DNA from: Salipaludibacillus aurantiacus
GTDB taxonomy: Bacteria > Bacillota > Bacilli > Bacillales > Salisediminibacteriaceae
Direction of reading: 5' to 3'
Length of the DNA: 64,000 nucleotides
Assembly: GCF_900111295.1 (NCBI RefSeq)
Contig: NZ_FOGT01000009.1
Coordinates: 62,001 to 126,000 of the forward strand
The notes below the pieces were generated by a model, which did not search any database, was not told the origin of the DNA, and worked only from the letters and a program-made list of their open reading frames with translations. A program made the translations under genes and the position numbers. Of this stretch, positions 29,277-38,383 are shown piece by piece. Position 1 is the first letter of the stretch; the number at the start of each line of letters is the position of its first letter.

Positions 29277-32200
29277 TTACCTCAAACGGACAGCTATTTT
29301 TTCCACTTTACCGTCCCGTACAGCTTTTGCATACTCTCCTGTTACGTCGTCAGCGCCCAGCTCAATCCGCTCGCCTGTGGTATAGGTTAGAACATAACTT
29401 TGGGGACTGGCGCCATCAGCTCCGAACGTGTTTTTACGCTCAGGGTTTGTGTAAGTGACTTTACATTGTCCAAGAAGTGTAAACGTGACCTCATTTGCCT
29501 CAGTAAACATCCAGTCAGCTAATACAGGAGACAATTTAAACGCCAGTTGCCCGCCTGCCATCGTAAATGGTTTCTGGCCGGCCATCATGACCATCCACAT
29601 ATTCATAAATTCAATAGTTGACCCGCTTAACCGTGCTACAAAACCACGGCCATGCAACGACGGATTCGGGTTGGCTGAACTGGCAATAAATGAAGAATTC
29701 TCAAGTGTACTTCGTCCATACATAGCTGGATCAAGGAAAGGTATGAGTGCACTTTGGATATCCTCATAGAATTCTTCTTCCAGACCAGATCTCAGTACTT
29801 CCAGTAAATACTTATATTCCATGTGTAAAAACACGGACTCATTCTCCAGCCAGCCCGGCGTAAACATTTTTGCCCGACCCAGCTCAATTGGTTCATCTTT
29901 AATTGGCATGGAAGTCTTGTACATTTTCAGCTTACGATCATAAATAGCAGAATCCTTCACCCTGTTGTAAATTTTCTTTGCTTCCTGTTTATCCGGTGAT
30001 ACCTTTAGTGATTTCACTACCCCTTCCAGAAAAGGAGTGACAGGAACCGGTTTCCATAAGACTTCGTCAAACCGTCCTTCTTTAGCACCTTCTCCTTCTG
30101 GATTAAAGTAAAAATAAGTAGGCGGCAGTTCCCCGTAATCTTTCAATCTTTCAATCCCTAAAGCCACTCTTTCTTTTATCACCTTTAAGGCTTGCTTTAC
30201 TTCCTCCACCGTTAAAGTAACTTCTTTACCTGAAATACCGTTTTGAACTTTTTCCCTGTATGCTTCTCTTAAGGCTGTCACTTCATGCCAATAGCGGCAT
30301 TCTTCACTTTCAGAACCGGGTTTAGACTGGCTTAAACGGCTCACTAACCCTTTAAAAAATTCACTTGCTTCTTCAGGCAGATAGACGTTTTGTTCTGATT
30401 GAACTCGTTCAAGCTGTTCAATTAATCTGTAAAGTTCCATCAGTTCAGATGTACTGGAACCAAACATACCAGGCAATCCGTTCAGTGAATCATTCCATCC
30501 TGGTTTACCTGCTTCCATTTCAATGCCTAAGCCATAAGGTGCCAGGGTCGAAGCTTTCACTAATCCGAGCAGAAACAATTTTGAATACAAGTTTGTTTTA
30601 TAAATCTCTCCACTGCCATAACTGCTCTTTACCCAATTGGAGTCTGAGTCACCAAAGTTTCCTTCAGCCACAGCGCTGTACTGCCTTAACTGGTCACCTT
30701 GCTTCTTATACTTATGATGGCGCGGCTGAACCATGGCAGGACTCTGAAAGAAGGCATACGAACGAGTAAAGAAAAAGTCTTCTTCATAGTCCGGGTACAC
30801 AGCCAAAAAGCTGTCTATTAAATCCAGATTGTACGTCCAGTGGTCAACCCAAAAGCCTTCACCAAACTCTGCTTCATAACGTTCATCAGATTTCAGAAGC
30901 ACAGTAGTCAGAAACTCGTCAAATGAGACTGTGAGCTCAATGTTTTCATCTGTAATAAAGTGCTTTAATTCTCCAGGTGTAAATGTTTTTTCGAAAAAAG
31001 AGGTTAATTTATCTGACTGTCCATTATGGACATAGCCTGAAAAATCGAATTCTTCCAGCTTAAAACGCACGCCTTTTACTGCTAACGGGTTATAGCCATC
31101 CAACTGGATGAGGCTCATAAACTGTCTCACATTCTGATCAAATACGTGAGGTTCGAAAAACACATCACACCGGCGGTTCTGATTAATATCCCGGTAATTT
31201 CCATTGCCTTGTGAATAGAAAGTAGGGCTGATAGAAAAGAAATTATAATCCCTCTCTAAATCACCATGTTTCCTTGAGTACAGGTAATAGACTTTACTCT
31301 CTTCTTTATTTTTGAATACAAAAGGAAATCCGCCGCGAAGGCCGTTATCAAGGTAGCTCTGCCGGCTGTAAGCATCGAAAAGCGGCTGGCCTGTCTCAGA
31401 TTGAATTGGCTTCGTTAGTTCTTTCGTAATTAGAAGAGCATCCCTCTTCTGATTCTCAAGATAATCAACTGATATTTGTGATTTAACAAAAGACTGGACT
31501 GTTTCAAGACTTCGCCCATGCCCAATCACTGTAAATAACGCCGCTTCTTCCCCATCTTTAAGCTCAAACCGAACTGGCGTAAAACCGCAGGACACTTTGT
31601 TTGTCGTGTGCGGCTCTGTTTCAGTAAGCTTTGTTAAAGGAGCATCTATAAAATTAACTGGTGTTTGCATTGACGTATCCGCCCCAAAAATAACGTCGCG
31701 GTCTACGATTGGTTTTATAATCCTCTCGTCTTCTTTAGTCGAGAATAAGCTGACGTAAAAGTTTCCTTCATTCACTTCGCTCACTTCAGCCGTATCCTCC
31801 ATACTGCCTCTAAGCTTGTAGAATGGCACCTTCTGATCCAGATTCACTACATCAAACCAGCTTTTCAGCGTATTACCAAGCTCCTTATAAGGCGTGTTAG
31901 CCACTCCGCTTGGTAATAATGCAGGCATACCGTCAAGAATCTCAAACGTTTTAGGACGGTCAGAATTATTTCTAAATGTCACATGCCGGATCAGCCCGCT
32001 CACTGGGGAATGGGCAAGCGTATAGTAACTGACGTTCATTGAAAAACCTTCAGAGTGATTCACATATTCAAGTTCCAGCATATTCTCTGAAATTGTCATC
32101 GTTTCTTTAACACTTGTTTTTTCAGACTCGCCAGGCTGAAAAGGCTCTATGACCCGCTCTCCTTCTGAGTCTGATATCTTAATAAACGTTCTGAACCCTT

Positions 32201-32423
32201 GCAGGTGAACCATTTGGTAAGATTTATCTGCCGGCAGAAATTCCATCATGGCATGGTTTTTGTCCTGAATGCCGAAACTTGCAATCCCTTGGCCTCTATT
32301 TACATAGAACACCCACATCGGTATCCCTGATTCTCCTGCAATCCCAGGAAGAAAGCTGGAAAATGGGGGCTGATTCTGATAATGGGTAATTTCAAATGAG
32401 TGATCTTCTTTTAACTGATACAT
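29277..32423 (-). CDS. GH94-like beta-glucan/oligosaccharide phosphorylase (1048 aa)
   Basis: 1048 aa with no signal peptide. Layout of long cellobiose-phosphorylase relatives: an N-terminal beta-sandwich (GIPMWVFYVNRGQGIASFGI; VHLQGFRTFIKI), a second sandwich-like stretch, then an alpha/alpha barrel with GEGFWVDHWTYNLDLID, YKTNLYSKLF and GKPGWNDSLNGLPGMFGSS, whose Asp near residue 645 is the probable catalytic acid. The length fits 1,2-beta-oligoglucan phosphorylases of GH94 and also the related GH149/GH161 types. It would split oligoglucans with phosphate to glucose-1-phosphate. Linkage not decidable. Start ATG behind GGAGG. Confidence 0.8.
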   Translation of the reverse strand: MYQLKEDHSFEITHYQNQPPFSSFLPGIAGESGIPMWVFYVNRGQGIASFGIQDKNHAMMEFLPADKSYQMVHLQGFRTFIKISDSEGERVIEPFQPGESEKTSVKETMTISENMLELEYVNHSEGFSMNVSYYTLAHSPVSGLIRHVTFRNNSDRPKTFEILDGMPALLPSGVANTPYKELGNTLKSWFDVVNLDQKVPFYKLRGSMEDTAEVSEVNEGNFYVSLFSTKEDERIIKPIVDRDVIFGADTSMQTPVNFIDAPLTKLTETEPHTTNKVSCGFTPVRFELKDGEEAALFTVIGHGRSLETVQSFVKSQISVDYLENQKRDALLITKELTKPIQSETGQPLFDAYSRQSYLDNGLRGGFPFVFKNKEESKVYYLYSRKHGDLERDYNFFSISPTFYSQGNGNYRDINQNRRCDVFFEPHVFDQNVRQFMSLIQLDGYNPLAVKGVRFKLEEFDFSGYVHNGQSDKLTSFFEKTFTPGELKHFITDENIELTVSFDEFLTTVLLKSDERYEAEFGEGFWVDHWTYNLDLIDSFLAVYPDYEEDFFFTRSYAFFQSPAMVQPRHHKYKKQGDQLRQYSAVAEGNFGDSDSNWVKSSYGSGEIYKTNLYSKLFLLGLVKASTLAPYGLGIEMEAGKPGWNDSLNGLPGMFGSSTSELMELYRLIEQLERVQSEQNVYLPEEASEFFKGLVSRLSQSKPGSESEECRYWHEVTALREAYREKVQNGISGKEVTLTVEEVKQALKVIKERVALGIERLKDYGELPPTYFYFNPEGEGAKEGRFDEVLWKPVPVTPFLEGVVKSLKVSPDKQEAKKIYNRVKDSAIYDRKLKMYKTSMPIKDEPIELGRAKMFTPGWLENESVFLHMEYKYLLEVLRSGLEEEFYEDIQSALIPFLDPAMYGRSTLENSSFIASSANPNPSLHGRGFVARLSGSTIEFMNMWMVMMAGQKPFTMAGGQLAFKLSPVLADWMFTEANEVTFTLLGQCKVTYTNPERKNTFGADGASPQSYVLTYTTGERIELGADDVTGEYAKAVRDGKVEKIAVRLR

Positions 32424-32499
32424 AACTGCCTCCGTAAATAATTTTTGTCCTGTTAATGCTCTGATTCTAGGATCCGTTAAAGGTGCTCGTTGTTTTTCA

Positions 32500-32645
32500 A
32501 AATAACTCGCTTGCTCCTGCGCCGCTCAGCTTGCTCGTCGCATGAAAAAGATGTGCCGCGGGCAAGGCTTCAGCTAACCGGGGGAATACATGCCGGTGGA
32601 TCTTCAGCTCTTGCTTTTCCCGCAGGCGTCTCGTATTTTTGAAAT
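32500..32645. repeat. diverged GC-rich intergenic repeat
   Basis: On the minus strand GAGACGCCTGCGGGAAAAGC is followed by GCTGAAGATCCACCGG, GCTGAAGCCTTGCCCGCGG and GCGACGAGCAAGC. This order matches, from memory, a GC-rich intergenic repeat widespread in Bacillaceae. It shares the general plan of the two dispersed repeats at 2.1 and 45 kb but is a separate, diverged copy. Confidence 0.55.
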
Positions 32646-32671
32646 TACAATATTAACAGAACCTTTTTCTA

Positions 32672-32708
32672 AAACAAAAACAGGCAGCTGAGTAAACTAC
32701 CTGTTTTA
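32672..32708 (-). terminator. terminator of the permease operon
   Basis: On the minus strand AAAACAGGTAG pairs with CTGCCTGTTTT, followed by TGTTTT, 30 bp after the MalG-type permease stop. Confidence 0.8.
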
Positions 32709-32737
32709 TAAAAAGGGGGTATATCACAAACACAAAC

Positions 32738-33577
32738 TTAGCTTTTCACAGCTCCGTCAGTAATACTCTTAATAAACAGCTTGTTAAACAGTAAGAATAT
32801 AACTACTAATGGAACTGTCGCCCAGAAGGTACCTGATAAAATCATGCCGTAGTCACGGACTCTGTCATCCATTAATGAGCGTAACGCTACTTGAATTGTA
32901 TGCATGGACTGATCCTGCAGCACAACCAACGGCCATAAGTAGTCACCCCATATAGCCATAAATACGATGATGCCCAGTGTAGCAAAAGCCGGCAGAACTG
33001 TCGGGATAATGATGTTCCAGTAAATCCGGAAATTGCTGCAGCCATCAATTCTGGCCGCTTCAATAATTTCATCCGGGACAGCACTGGCTATATACTGCCT
33101 CATCCAGAAGATCCCGAAAGCGTTCATTAAACCCGGTACAATAACCGCTCTTAAATCACTCAGCCAGCCCAACTCGGTAATGATGAAATAAGTTGGTATC
33201 AAACCTAATTGAGGCGGAATCATCATCGTTCCAAGGATAAAGACAAATAATATAGTCCTTCCTGGAAAATCCAATTTTGCAAAAGCAAAACCTGCAAGGG
33301 AACATAATATCAATACACCTAACGTAATCGTAGATGAAACGATTAAGGAGTTTAACATAGCTCCCCAGAAAGGAATACTGTCTAAAACAAGCTGAAAGTT
33401 AGAAACCATATTAGAACCTGGTATCATAGCCGGAGGTGTCTGGTTAATGGCGCTATTCGGATTTGTTGCCATAACAAACATCCAGTAAAAAGGGAACAAT
33501 GATGCCAAGGAAACTAAAATGAGTCCTGCATAGACAAAATATTTAGCGATTGATACGTTTTTTTTGTTAGTTTCCAT
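32738..33577 (-). CDS. carbohydrate ABC transporter permease, MalG type
   Basis: 279 aa with six hydrophobic helices. The cytoplasmic EAA loop is EAARIDGCSNFRIYWNIIIP, the docking site for the ATPase. SLFPFYWMFVMATNP at the N-terminus is typical of sugar permease MalG. Its start codon overlaps the stop of the MalF-type gene by one base (TAATG). No ATPase gene is in the cluster, so a shared MsmX-type ATPase elsewhere probably energises it. Confidence 0.93.
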   Translation of the reverse strand: METNKKNVSIAKYFVYAGLILVSLASLFPFYWMFVMATNPNSAINQTPPAMIPGSNMVSNFQLVLDSIPFWGAMLNSLIVSSTITLGVLILCSLAGFAFAKLDFPGRTILFVFILGTMMIPPQLGLIPTYFIITELGWLSDLRAVIVPGLMNAFGIFWMRQYIASAVPDEIIEAARIDGCSNFRIYWNIIIPTVLPAFATLGIIVFMAIWGDYLWPLVVLQDQSMHTIQVALRSLMDDRVRDYGMILSGTFWATVPLVVIFLLFNKLFIKSITDGAVKS

Positions 33578-34572
33578 TATTTCACACCCACCTTTTTCGA
33601 ACGGCCGATCCGGTTCGCAAAGTATAAATTTAAAGAAGAGAAGATTATGATAATAAAGAACAGAACAATGGCAGTTGCCGATGCCGTGCCGAAGAAGTTA
33701 CTTCCAAAGGCATCTCTGTAAAGGTATAATACAACACTCATTCCTTCCGGCCTTCCTGCCCGTCCCTGGAATATGTGCGGTTCAGCAAATATCTGAAGCG
33801 CACCGATTGTTGCAGTGAAAACAGTGAAAATGATAAACGGTTTTAACATTGGTATAGTAATATGCCAAATTTGCTGTCTGAGAGTGGCACCGTCTATTTT
33901 GGCAGCTTCATATAAATCATTAGGAATACTCTGCATGCCCGCCAGGTAGATAATCGTGTTATATCCTACCCATCTCCAGAAGATCATGGTGGCGATAGCT
34001 ACCTTAGTCCCCCATTCAGACCTTGTCCAAGTAATAGGGTCAATTCCAAACACACCTAAAACAGCATTGACTAAACCTGAGTCCTGGTTGCTGAAAATCA
34101 CACTGAACACAATAGCTACAGCTACAATAGATGTTACATACGGTAAAAATATTGCAAGCCTGAACACACTTTTAAATCTTATTAAAACTGAGTTTAAGGC
34201 GAAAGCAAGCAGTATAGCTGCTAACAATTGAGGTGCTGTTCCCATCAGGCCAATCATAATGGTGTTGTACAATGATTTCCAAAACAGAGGGTCATTGAAA
34301 ATAATGTTAAAGTTATTAAACCCTACAAATTCCATGTCTCCCAGGCCATCCCATCTGAAAAATGCTAAATAAAAGCTGAACAGGATTGGAAACACACCAA
34401 ATACTGCAAAAAGCAAATAGAAAGGAGAAATAAACATATAACCTGAAGCCATATTTCTCTGGCGTTGTGAAAACGATCTTTTCTTTGGTTTTTTTGGTTC
34501 CTGATTTGAATTCATTTGGATACTATCGCGCTTATCATTTGAGTTTCTGGTATCTCGCTGTAATTCGGCCAT
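33577..34572 (-). CDS. carbohydrate ABC transporter permease, MalF type
   Basis: 331 aa. A basic, polar N-terminal tail (~40 residues, KKPKKRSFSQRQRN) precedes six helices. The EAA loop is EAAKIDGATLRQQIWHITIP, typical of MalF/UgpA permeases. Start behind AGGAGG. It follows the solute-binding gene at 34844, separated by a terminator-like hairpin and a long AT-rich stem, so the permeases are likely expressed at a lower level than the binding protein. Confidence 0.93.
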   Translation of the reverse strand: MAELQRDTRNSNDKRDSIQMNSNQEPKKPKKRSFSQRQRNMASGYMFISPFYLLFAVFGVFPILFSFYLAFFRWDGLGDMEFVGFNNFNIIFNDPLFWKSLYNTIMIGLMGTAPQLLAAILLAFALNSVLIRFKSVFRLAIFLPYVTSIVAVAIVFSVIFSNQDSGLVNAVLGVFGIDPITWTRSEWGTKVAIATMIFWRWVGYNTIIYLAGMQSIPNDLYEAAKIDGATLRQQIWHITIPMLKPFIIFTVFTATIGALQIFAEPHIFQGRAGRPEGMSVVLYLYRDAFGSNFFGTASATAIVLFFIIIIFSSLNLYFANRIGRSKKVGVK

Positions 34573-34733
34573 AATGATCCTCCTATTATAAAAGTTTGAA
34601 TCTTCTAAGGGGAAAATATATTTGTAATGCCTGACAAACTATTTAATAAACAGTGCTAAATCTTACAAAAATGTATCCCCTGAGATACCATCCCCAACGA
34701 TTCGATCTAGTGCCCGTTTACGTCTGTCTATTA

Positions 34734-34796
34734 AAAATCACATAATTGAATATTAAATCAACTAATTAATTTAATATTCAATTATGCAGTGATTTT
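34734..34796. other. long AT-rich hairpin between binding-protein and permease genes
   Basis: ATAATTGAATATTAAAT pairs with ATTTAATATTCAATTAT, flanked by AAAATCAC/GTGATTTT, a stem of ~25 bp with small bulges and a ~12-base loop. It is probably an mRNA-protecting or processing structure in the intercistronic region. Confidence 0.7.
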
Positions 34797-34797
34797 G

Positions 34798-34832
34798 AAA
34801 AAAAGTGGGTATAGTGAGTTCACCATACCCAC
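34798..34832 (-). terminator. intercistronic terminator behind solute-binding gene 3
   Basis: On the minus strand GTGGGTAT pairs with ATACCCAC around 12 bases, then seven T, 12 bp after the stop codon at 34844. Read-through is needed to express the permeases from the upstream promoter. Confidence 0.8.
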
Positions 34833-34843
34833 CCGCTCATAAC

Positions 34844-36196
34844 TTAACGTGAAGTACGTTGTTCTACTCGGCTTAAAACATCTTCCCACTCTTCTTCAGG
34901 ATCAAATCCGTCAAATACATTATCCAAACCTGCTAGAATTTCAGAGTTTACATCCCCATATTGTGGGCCTTTGTGGACATGCTCGCCTTCAAGAGCTGAT
35001 TGTGCGAAAACTTGAGCTGTATTTTGACCGCCGAAATAATCATCAGAGTAGTCCTGGAACTCAGGCATGTCATAGACTTCCGGAGTGGACGGGAATAACC
35101 CCATGTTTTCGAAAGCTTTAAGCTGTTGTTCAGGAGCTAACAACCATGTCATAAAGTCATAGGCTTCTTGCTGTAACTCGGACTGTTCAGGAATAGCTAC
35201 GTAAGAACCTCCCCAGTTTCCGCCGCCTTCAGGCATTGCAGCAACTCTCCATTCTGTAGCATCAGGCGCATTTCCTTTAATAACACCTTGCATCCAAGCT
35301 GGAGCTAATAATGTTGCAAAGTCACCGTCTGCCATTCCTCCGCCCCATTCAGGTGTCCACATACCAAAGTTGTCGACATATCCATCTTGAATCATTTCAG
35401 ATGTTTCAAAGAAAGCCTCTCTCACATATGGTTCGTCATCAAGAATCAACTCATCGTTTTCATTGAAATAAGCTTGCGGTGCCTGGTCTCTCTTAGCATT
35501 AAAAACTGTTTCAGGGTTATCAGCCATTGGTTTGCCAGTTTCATCTAAAATAGTTTGTGCAACTTCTCTGTAATCGTCCCAAGTACTGATCAGCTCTTCT
35601 ACTTCTTCAGGTTCAGAAGGAAGACCCGCTTCTTCAAATACATCCGTGCGGTAAAACATGACTGTAGGGCCAATGTCTGTCGGAAGTCCGAATAAGAAGT
35701 CGCCTTCTACGCTTTCGCCATTTTCCCATACCCAATCTAAGTAGTCGTCTTCAAGTTCTTCTGCTCCAAAATCATATAAGTTAACGAAACGATCTTCTGC
35801 ACTCTTATATGAATCAAGTTCAGAAACTTCAATTGCTGCTAAATCCGGTGCCCCGCTTCCTGCTGATAAGGCAGTGAAAAGGTTGTTATGATGGTCTCCC
35901 ATCTCAATTTCCTGGAAAGTAATGCTGACATTTGGATTCTCTTCAATATACTCTTCAGCCAGTTCCGGGTAGCCTGTTGCGCCAAATAACCAGAAAGATA
36001 ATTCAACATCAGCATCCTCATCTCCCAGGCTGGTGACATCATCTTCGTTAACATCTTCATTGTCTGCCAGAGCTGCATCATTATCATTAGTATTATCATT
36101 AGTATTACCAGCAGTATCGTTCGTATTGTTATCTCCACAACCTGCAGCCGCAACTGATAAAGCTAAAAGTGCTGCCATTAATCCATACTTTTTCAT
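34844..36196 (-). CDS. extracellular solute-binding lipoprotein, family 1 (paralogue 3)
   Basis: ~450 aa. Signal peptide MKKYGLMAALLALSVAAAGC with lipobox AAAGC, then a long Asp/Asn/Thr-rich linker and the family-1 binding fold (LSFWLFGATGYPELAEEY; GSGAPDLAAIEVSELD; GLPTDIGPTVMFYRTDVF; GNWGGSYVAIPEQ). ATG 36196 has GGGGG at 7 bases; the longer frame has no ribosome site. It is the only one of the three paralogues directly followed by permeases, hence the main receptor. A promoter, an operator and a cre lie upstream. Confidence 0.92.
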   Translation of the reverse strand: MKKYGLMAALLALSVAAAGCGDNNTNDTAGNTNDNTNDNDAALADNEDVNEDDVTSLGDEDADVELSFWLFGATGYPELAEEYIEENPNVSITFQEIEMGDHHNNLFTALSAGSGAPDLAAIEVSELDSYKSAEDRFVNLYDFGAEELEDDYLDWVWENGESVEGDFLFGLPTDIGPTVMFYRTDVFEEAGLPSEPEEVEELISTWDDYREVAQTILDETGKPMADNPETVFNAKRDQAPQAYFNENDELILDDEPYVREAFFETSEMIQDGYVDNFGMWTPEWGGGMADGDFATLLAPAWMQGVIKGNAPDATEWRVAAMPEGGGNWGGSYVAIPEQSELQQEAYDFMTWLLAPEQQLKAFENMGLFPSTPEVYDMPEFQDYSDDYFGGQNTAQVFAQSALEGEHVHKGPQYGDVNSEILAGLDNVFDGFDPEEEWEDVLSRVEQRTSR

Positions 36197-36302
36197 TATT
36201 AATCCCCCTAAAATTTTAGTTATTAAGAACAAAATGGTACGTGTCTCTCTTCCATGTCCACCTCCCAAGCTTACTTAAAGATGCTTAATTGATCGTATTG
36301 CT

Positions 36303-36318
36303 AAAGCGGTTTCGTAAA
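36303..36318. promoter_or_regulatory. LacI-type operator, site 1
   Basis: Minus strand TTTACGAAACCGCTTT, the same core as at 36398, 38276 and 38384. It lies about 110 bp upstream of the binding-protein start, downstream of the promoter. Confidence 0.7.
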
Positions 36319-36397
36319 CTGCAAATAAAAAAGTTAAATTCCAATGACTTAAAGTAGCAAATATGTTTAATCTCAGGAGTACTCATTGAATTTAACT

Positions 36398-36413
36398 AAA
36401 TCGGTTTCGTAAT
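36398..36413. promoter_or_regulatory. LacI-type operator, site 2
   Basis: Minus strand ATTACGAAACCGATTT placed directly behind the -10 box (36422-36417), covering the expected transcription start. Ideal position for repression. Confidence 0.75.
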
Positions 36414-36416
36414 GCT

Positions 36417-36445
36417 ATTGTATCTTCAAATTAATTTTATGTCAA
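36417..36445 (-). promoter_or_regulatory. sigma-A promoter of the transporter operon
   Basis: Minus strand TTGACA (36445-36440), 17-bp spacer, TACAAT (36422-36417). Near-consensus. Confidence 0.8.
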
Positions 36446-36454
36446 CGCTTTCTT
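36440..36454 (-). promoter_or_regulatory. CcpA cre site overlapping the -35 box
   Basis: Minus strand AAGAAAGCGTTGACA matches WTGNAANCGNWNNCW at all but one fixed position. It overlaps the -35 hexamer, so CcpA binding would block the promoter when glucose is plentiful. Confidence 0.6.
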
Positions 36455-36470
36455 TTCTCTTTTTTTAAAA

Positions 36471-37091
36471 TTAATCTGATAATTTTAATTTAATAGATAC
36501 CGTATTAACCACATTCATCGTAATATAACTGAAAATACTTATCGAAAAAAACAAATATAAAACAGGGAATTGAAACAGCAGATATTGGATAACAAAAAAA
36601 CTGCCGATCCCTGAGATGGTTAGCACAGGAGAAGAAAAACCAAAAATAAACGCATATTTTATTGATTCCCACACGCGCAGTTTTAAATGAATTAATAATG
36701 GGATGCTGTAGAAAAAAATTATCAGATACATGACTAATAAAAAAATCCCAAGCCCTAACAGCATAGGGGCAAAACTGCTGTCTAACCTGAATATAAAATA
36801 AAAATCAACATAAAGAATTAAACCCGTTATTAAGAGAAAACCCCAAACCATATTTGATTTTACAAAGTATTTTTTATAATCCATCCAGAAATATTTTACT
36901 ATTTTCCCTTCTATCTCCTCATTTTTAACCCAACGCTGCGTAGCTGCGTGAGCTGCTGCAGTCGCCGGAGCAATCCCTGCAATAACCAGCCCGGCCAGAC
37001 TGAAAATAATCCACAAAAAATTGATTAAGGTGAGTCGATTAAGCGCTGCTGAAAAGGTTTCTATCGCTCCATATACTTTTCCTTTTTCCAA
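36471..37091 (-). CDS. DUF624 (YesL-like) membrane protein
   Basis: 206 aa with five hydrophobic helices. The DUF624 pattern is visible: an amphipathic N-terminus, a helix with NFLWIIFSLAGLV, APATAAAHAATQRWV, then KYFWMDYKKYF. Family members such as YesL and YteU often sit beside sugar ABC transporters or glycosidases; their biochemical role is unknown. The start is TTG 37091 behind GGAGTG. It lies 34 bp after the LacI gene and is probably co-transcribed with it. Confidence 0.85.
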   Translation of the reverse strand: MEKGKVYGAIETFSAALNRLTLINFLWIIFSLAGLVIAGIAPATAAAHAATQRWVKNEEIEGKIVKYFWMDYKKYFVKSNMVWGFLLITGLILYVDFYFIFRLDSSFAPMLLGLGIFLLVMYLIIFFYSIPLLIHLKLRVWESIKYAFIFGFSSPVLTISGIGSFFVIQYLLFQFPVLYLFFSISIFSYITMNVVNTVSIKLKLSD

Positions 37092-37124
37092 AAAAACACT
37101 CCTTTACCGCAGGGAAAGACGGCT

Positions 37125-38144
37125 TTAAACTTTTTTCGCCGCCCCGCATGATTCACGAACGATCAATTCCGGTTCAATCTTTACAGCTGTATGCTGAAGG
37201 TTTTTATTTATCAGATCATTTAAAATATAAGCAGCCATTTTGCCGATTTTTTCTTTGTCCTGCTTTACCGTAGTAAGCGGAGGATCTATATGCCTGGAAG
37301 CTGTAATATCATCACAGCCTATTATTGAAAAGTCCTGTACGCTATTCCCGCTGTCTTTAATTGCTTTTATAGCCCCCATGGCCATTAAATCGGAAGCCGC
37401 AAAAAGGGCTTTAGGAATTTCATGCTCCTTAAGCATTTCACTCATTACCTGATAACCGCTGTCTTCAAAGAAGTCTCCGAACTTTATCCAATTTTGGTTT
37501 ACTGAAAGCCCATAAGTTTTCATGATTTTTTCAAAACCCTCAAGTCTTTGTTCAGAAATCAGGGAATTTTCCTTTCCGCCTATGAATCCAATTTCCCTTT
37601 GCCCCATCAAATAAAAATGTTCAACTGCTAAAGAAGAAACTTTTTCATTATCTGTCATAATGTAGCCTGAGGTTTTCCCTTCAAGCTGAATATCGACACC
37701 TATACAAGGAATATCACTTTTATCAAGATCATATACGGAAGGCTCCACTTGATCCCCTCCGATGATAATACATCCGTCCACATTATAATGCTGGCATCGG
37801 GCTAAATAATTTTCGTCGGCTTTATGAAACTTTTCGTTAGAGAAAAACAATAAGTCATAGCCTTCAGCCCCCATTGTTTTCTTGAATGAACTAACAACGT
37901 CTACGAAAAACGGATGATTAAAATTAGCATTTATTTTCCCGGCATAAATGACCCCAATAACTTTCGTTACCTTTTTCGCTAATGATTGTGCTGAATAAGA
38001 AGGCCGGTATCCGTGCTCCTCCATAATTTCCAAGACTCTTTTTTTAGTTTTTGCCCCTACATCTTCGTAGTTATTTATAATTTTAGAAACTGTCGCCTGG
38101 GACACCCCTGCCAGCTTAGCAATTTCCTTTATGGTCATTTTCAT
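37125..38144 (-). CDS. LacI-family transcriptional repressor
   Basis: ~339 aa. The N-terminal LacI helix-turn-helix is MTIKEIAKLAGVSQATVSKI, with the hinge helix near RPSYSAQSLA. The periplasmic-binding-like effector domain follows (VIGVIYAGKIN; DGCIIIGGDQV; IGFIGGKENS; FAASDLMAMGAIKAI; TTVKQDKEKIG). ATG 38144 has GAGGAG at good spacing; the longer frame is rejected. Divergent from the GH1-ROK operon. It very likely binds the TTACGAAACCG operators around it, with a beta-glucoside or its phosphate as inducer (inference). Confidence 0.92.
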   Translation of the reverse strand: MKMTIKEIAKLAGVSQATVSKIINNYEDVGAKTKKRVLEIMEEHGYRPSYSAQSLAKKVTKVIGVIYAGKINANFNHPFFVDVVSSFKKTMGAEGYDLLFFSNEKFHKADENYLARCQHYNVDGCIIIGGDQVEPSVYDLDKSDIPCIGVDIQLEGKTSGYIMTDNEKVSSLAVEHFYLMGQREIGFIGGKENSLISEQRLEGFEKIMKTYGLSVNQNWIKFGDFFEDSGYQVMSEMLKEHEIPKALFAASDLMAMGAIKAIKDSGNSVQDFSIIGCDDITASRHIDPPLTTVKQDKEKIGKMAAYILNDLINKNLQHTAVKIEPELIVRESCGAAKKV

Positions 38145-38275
38145 ATTAAGCGCTCTCCTCAAACGTGCAAAGTTATATTTTAGTAATTAATTCCGTTCTG
38201 CTGCAGTACCATTATCATACCAATGCGGTGCGGTTCAAACAACAAAGTCGGTAAAAGAACAACAGTGGCAAGGAT

Positions 38276-38290
38276 GACGAAACCGATTTA
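38276..38290. promoter_or_regulatory. LacI-type operator, site 3
   Basis: GACGAAACCGATTTA in the divergent region, about 77 bp upstream of the GH1 promoter -35. It could serve autoregulation of the repressor gene or looping with site 4. Confidence 0.65.
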
Positions 38291-38352
38291 TATTAAAGCG
38301 CGTTACTTAAAGATGTTGCTCTTTTCAGCTTTGATAAATTCAAATTTATACT

Positions 38353-38381
38353 TTGACAAAACAGCAACATTGAATTATACT
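38353..38381 (+). promoter_or_regulatory. sigma-A promoter of the GH1-ROK operon
   Basis: TTGACA (38353-38358), exact 17-bp spacer, TATACT (38376-38381). Confidence 0.85.
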
Positions 38382-38383
38382 TT

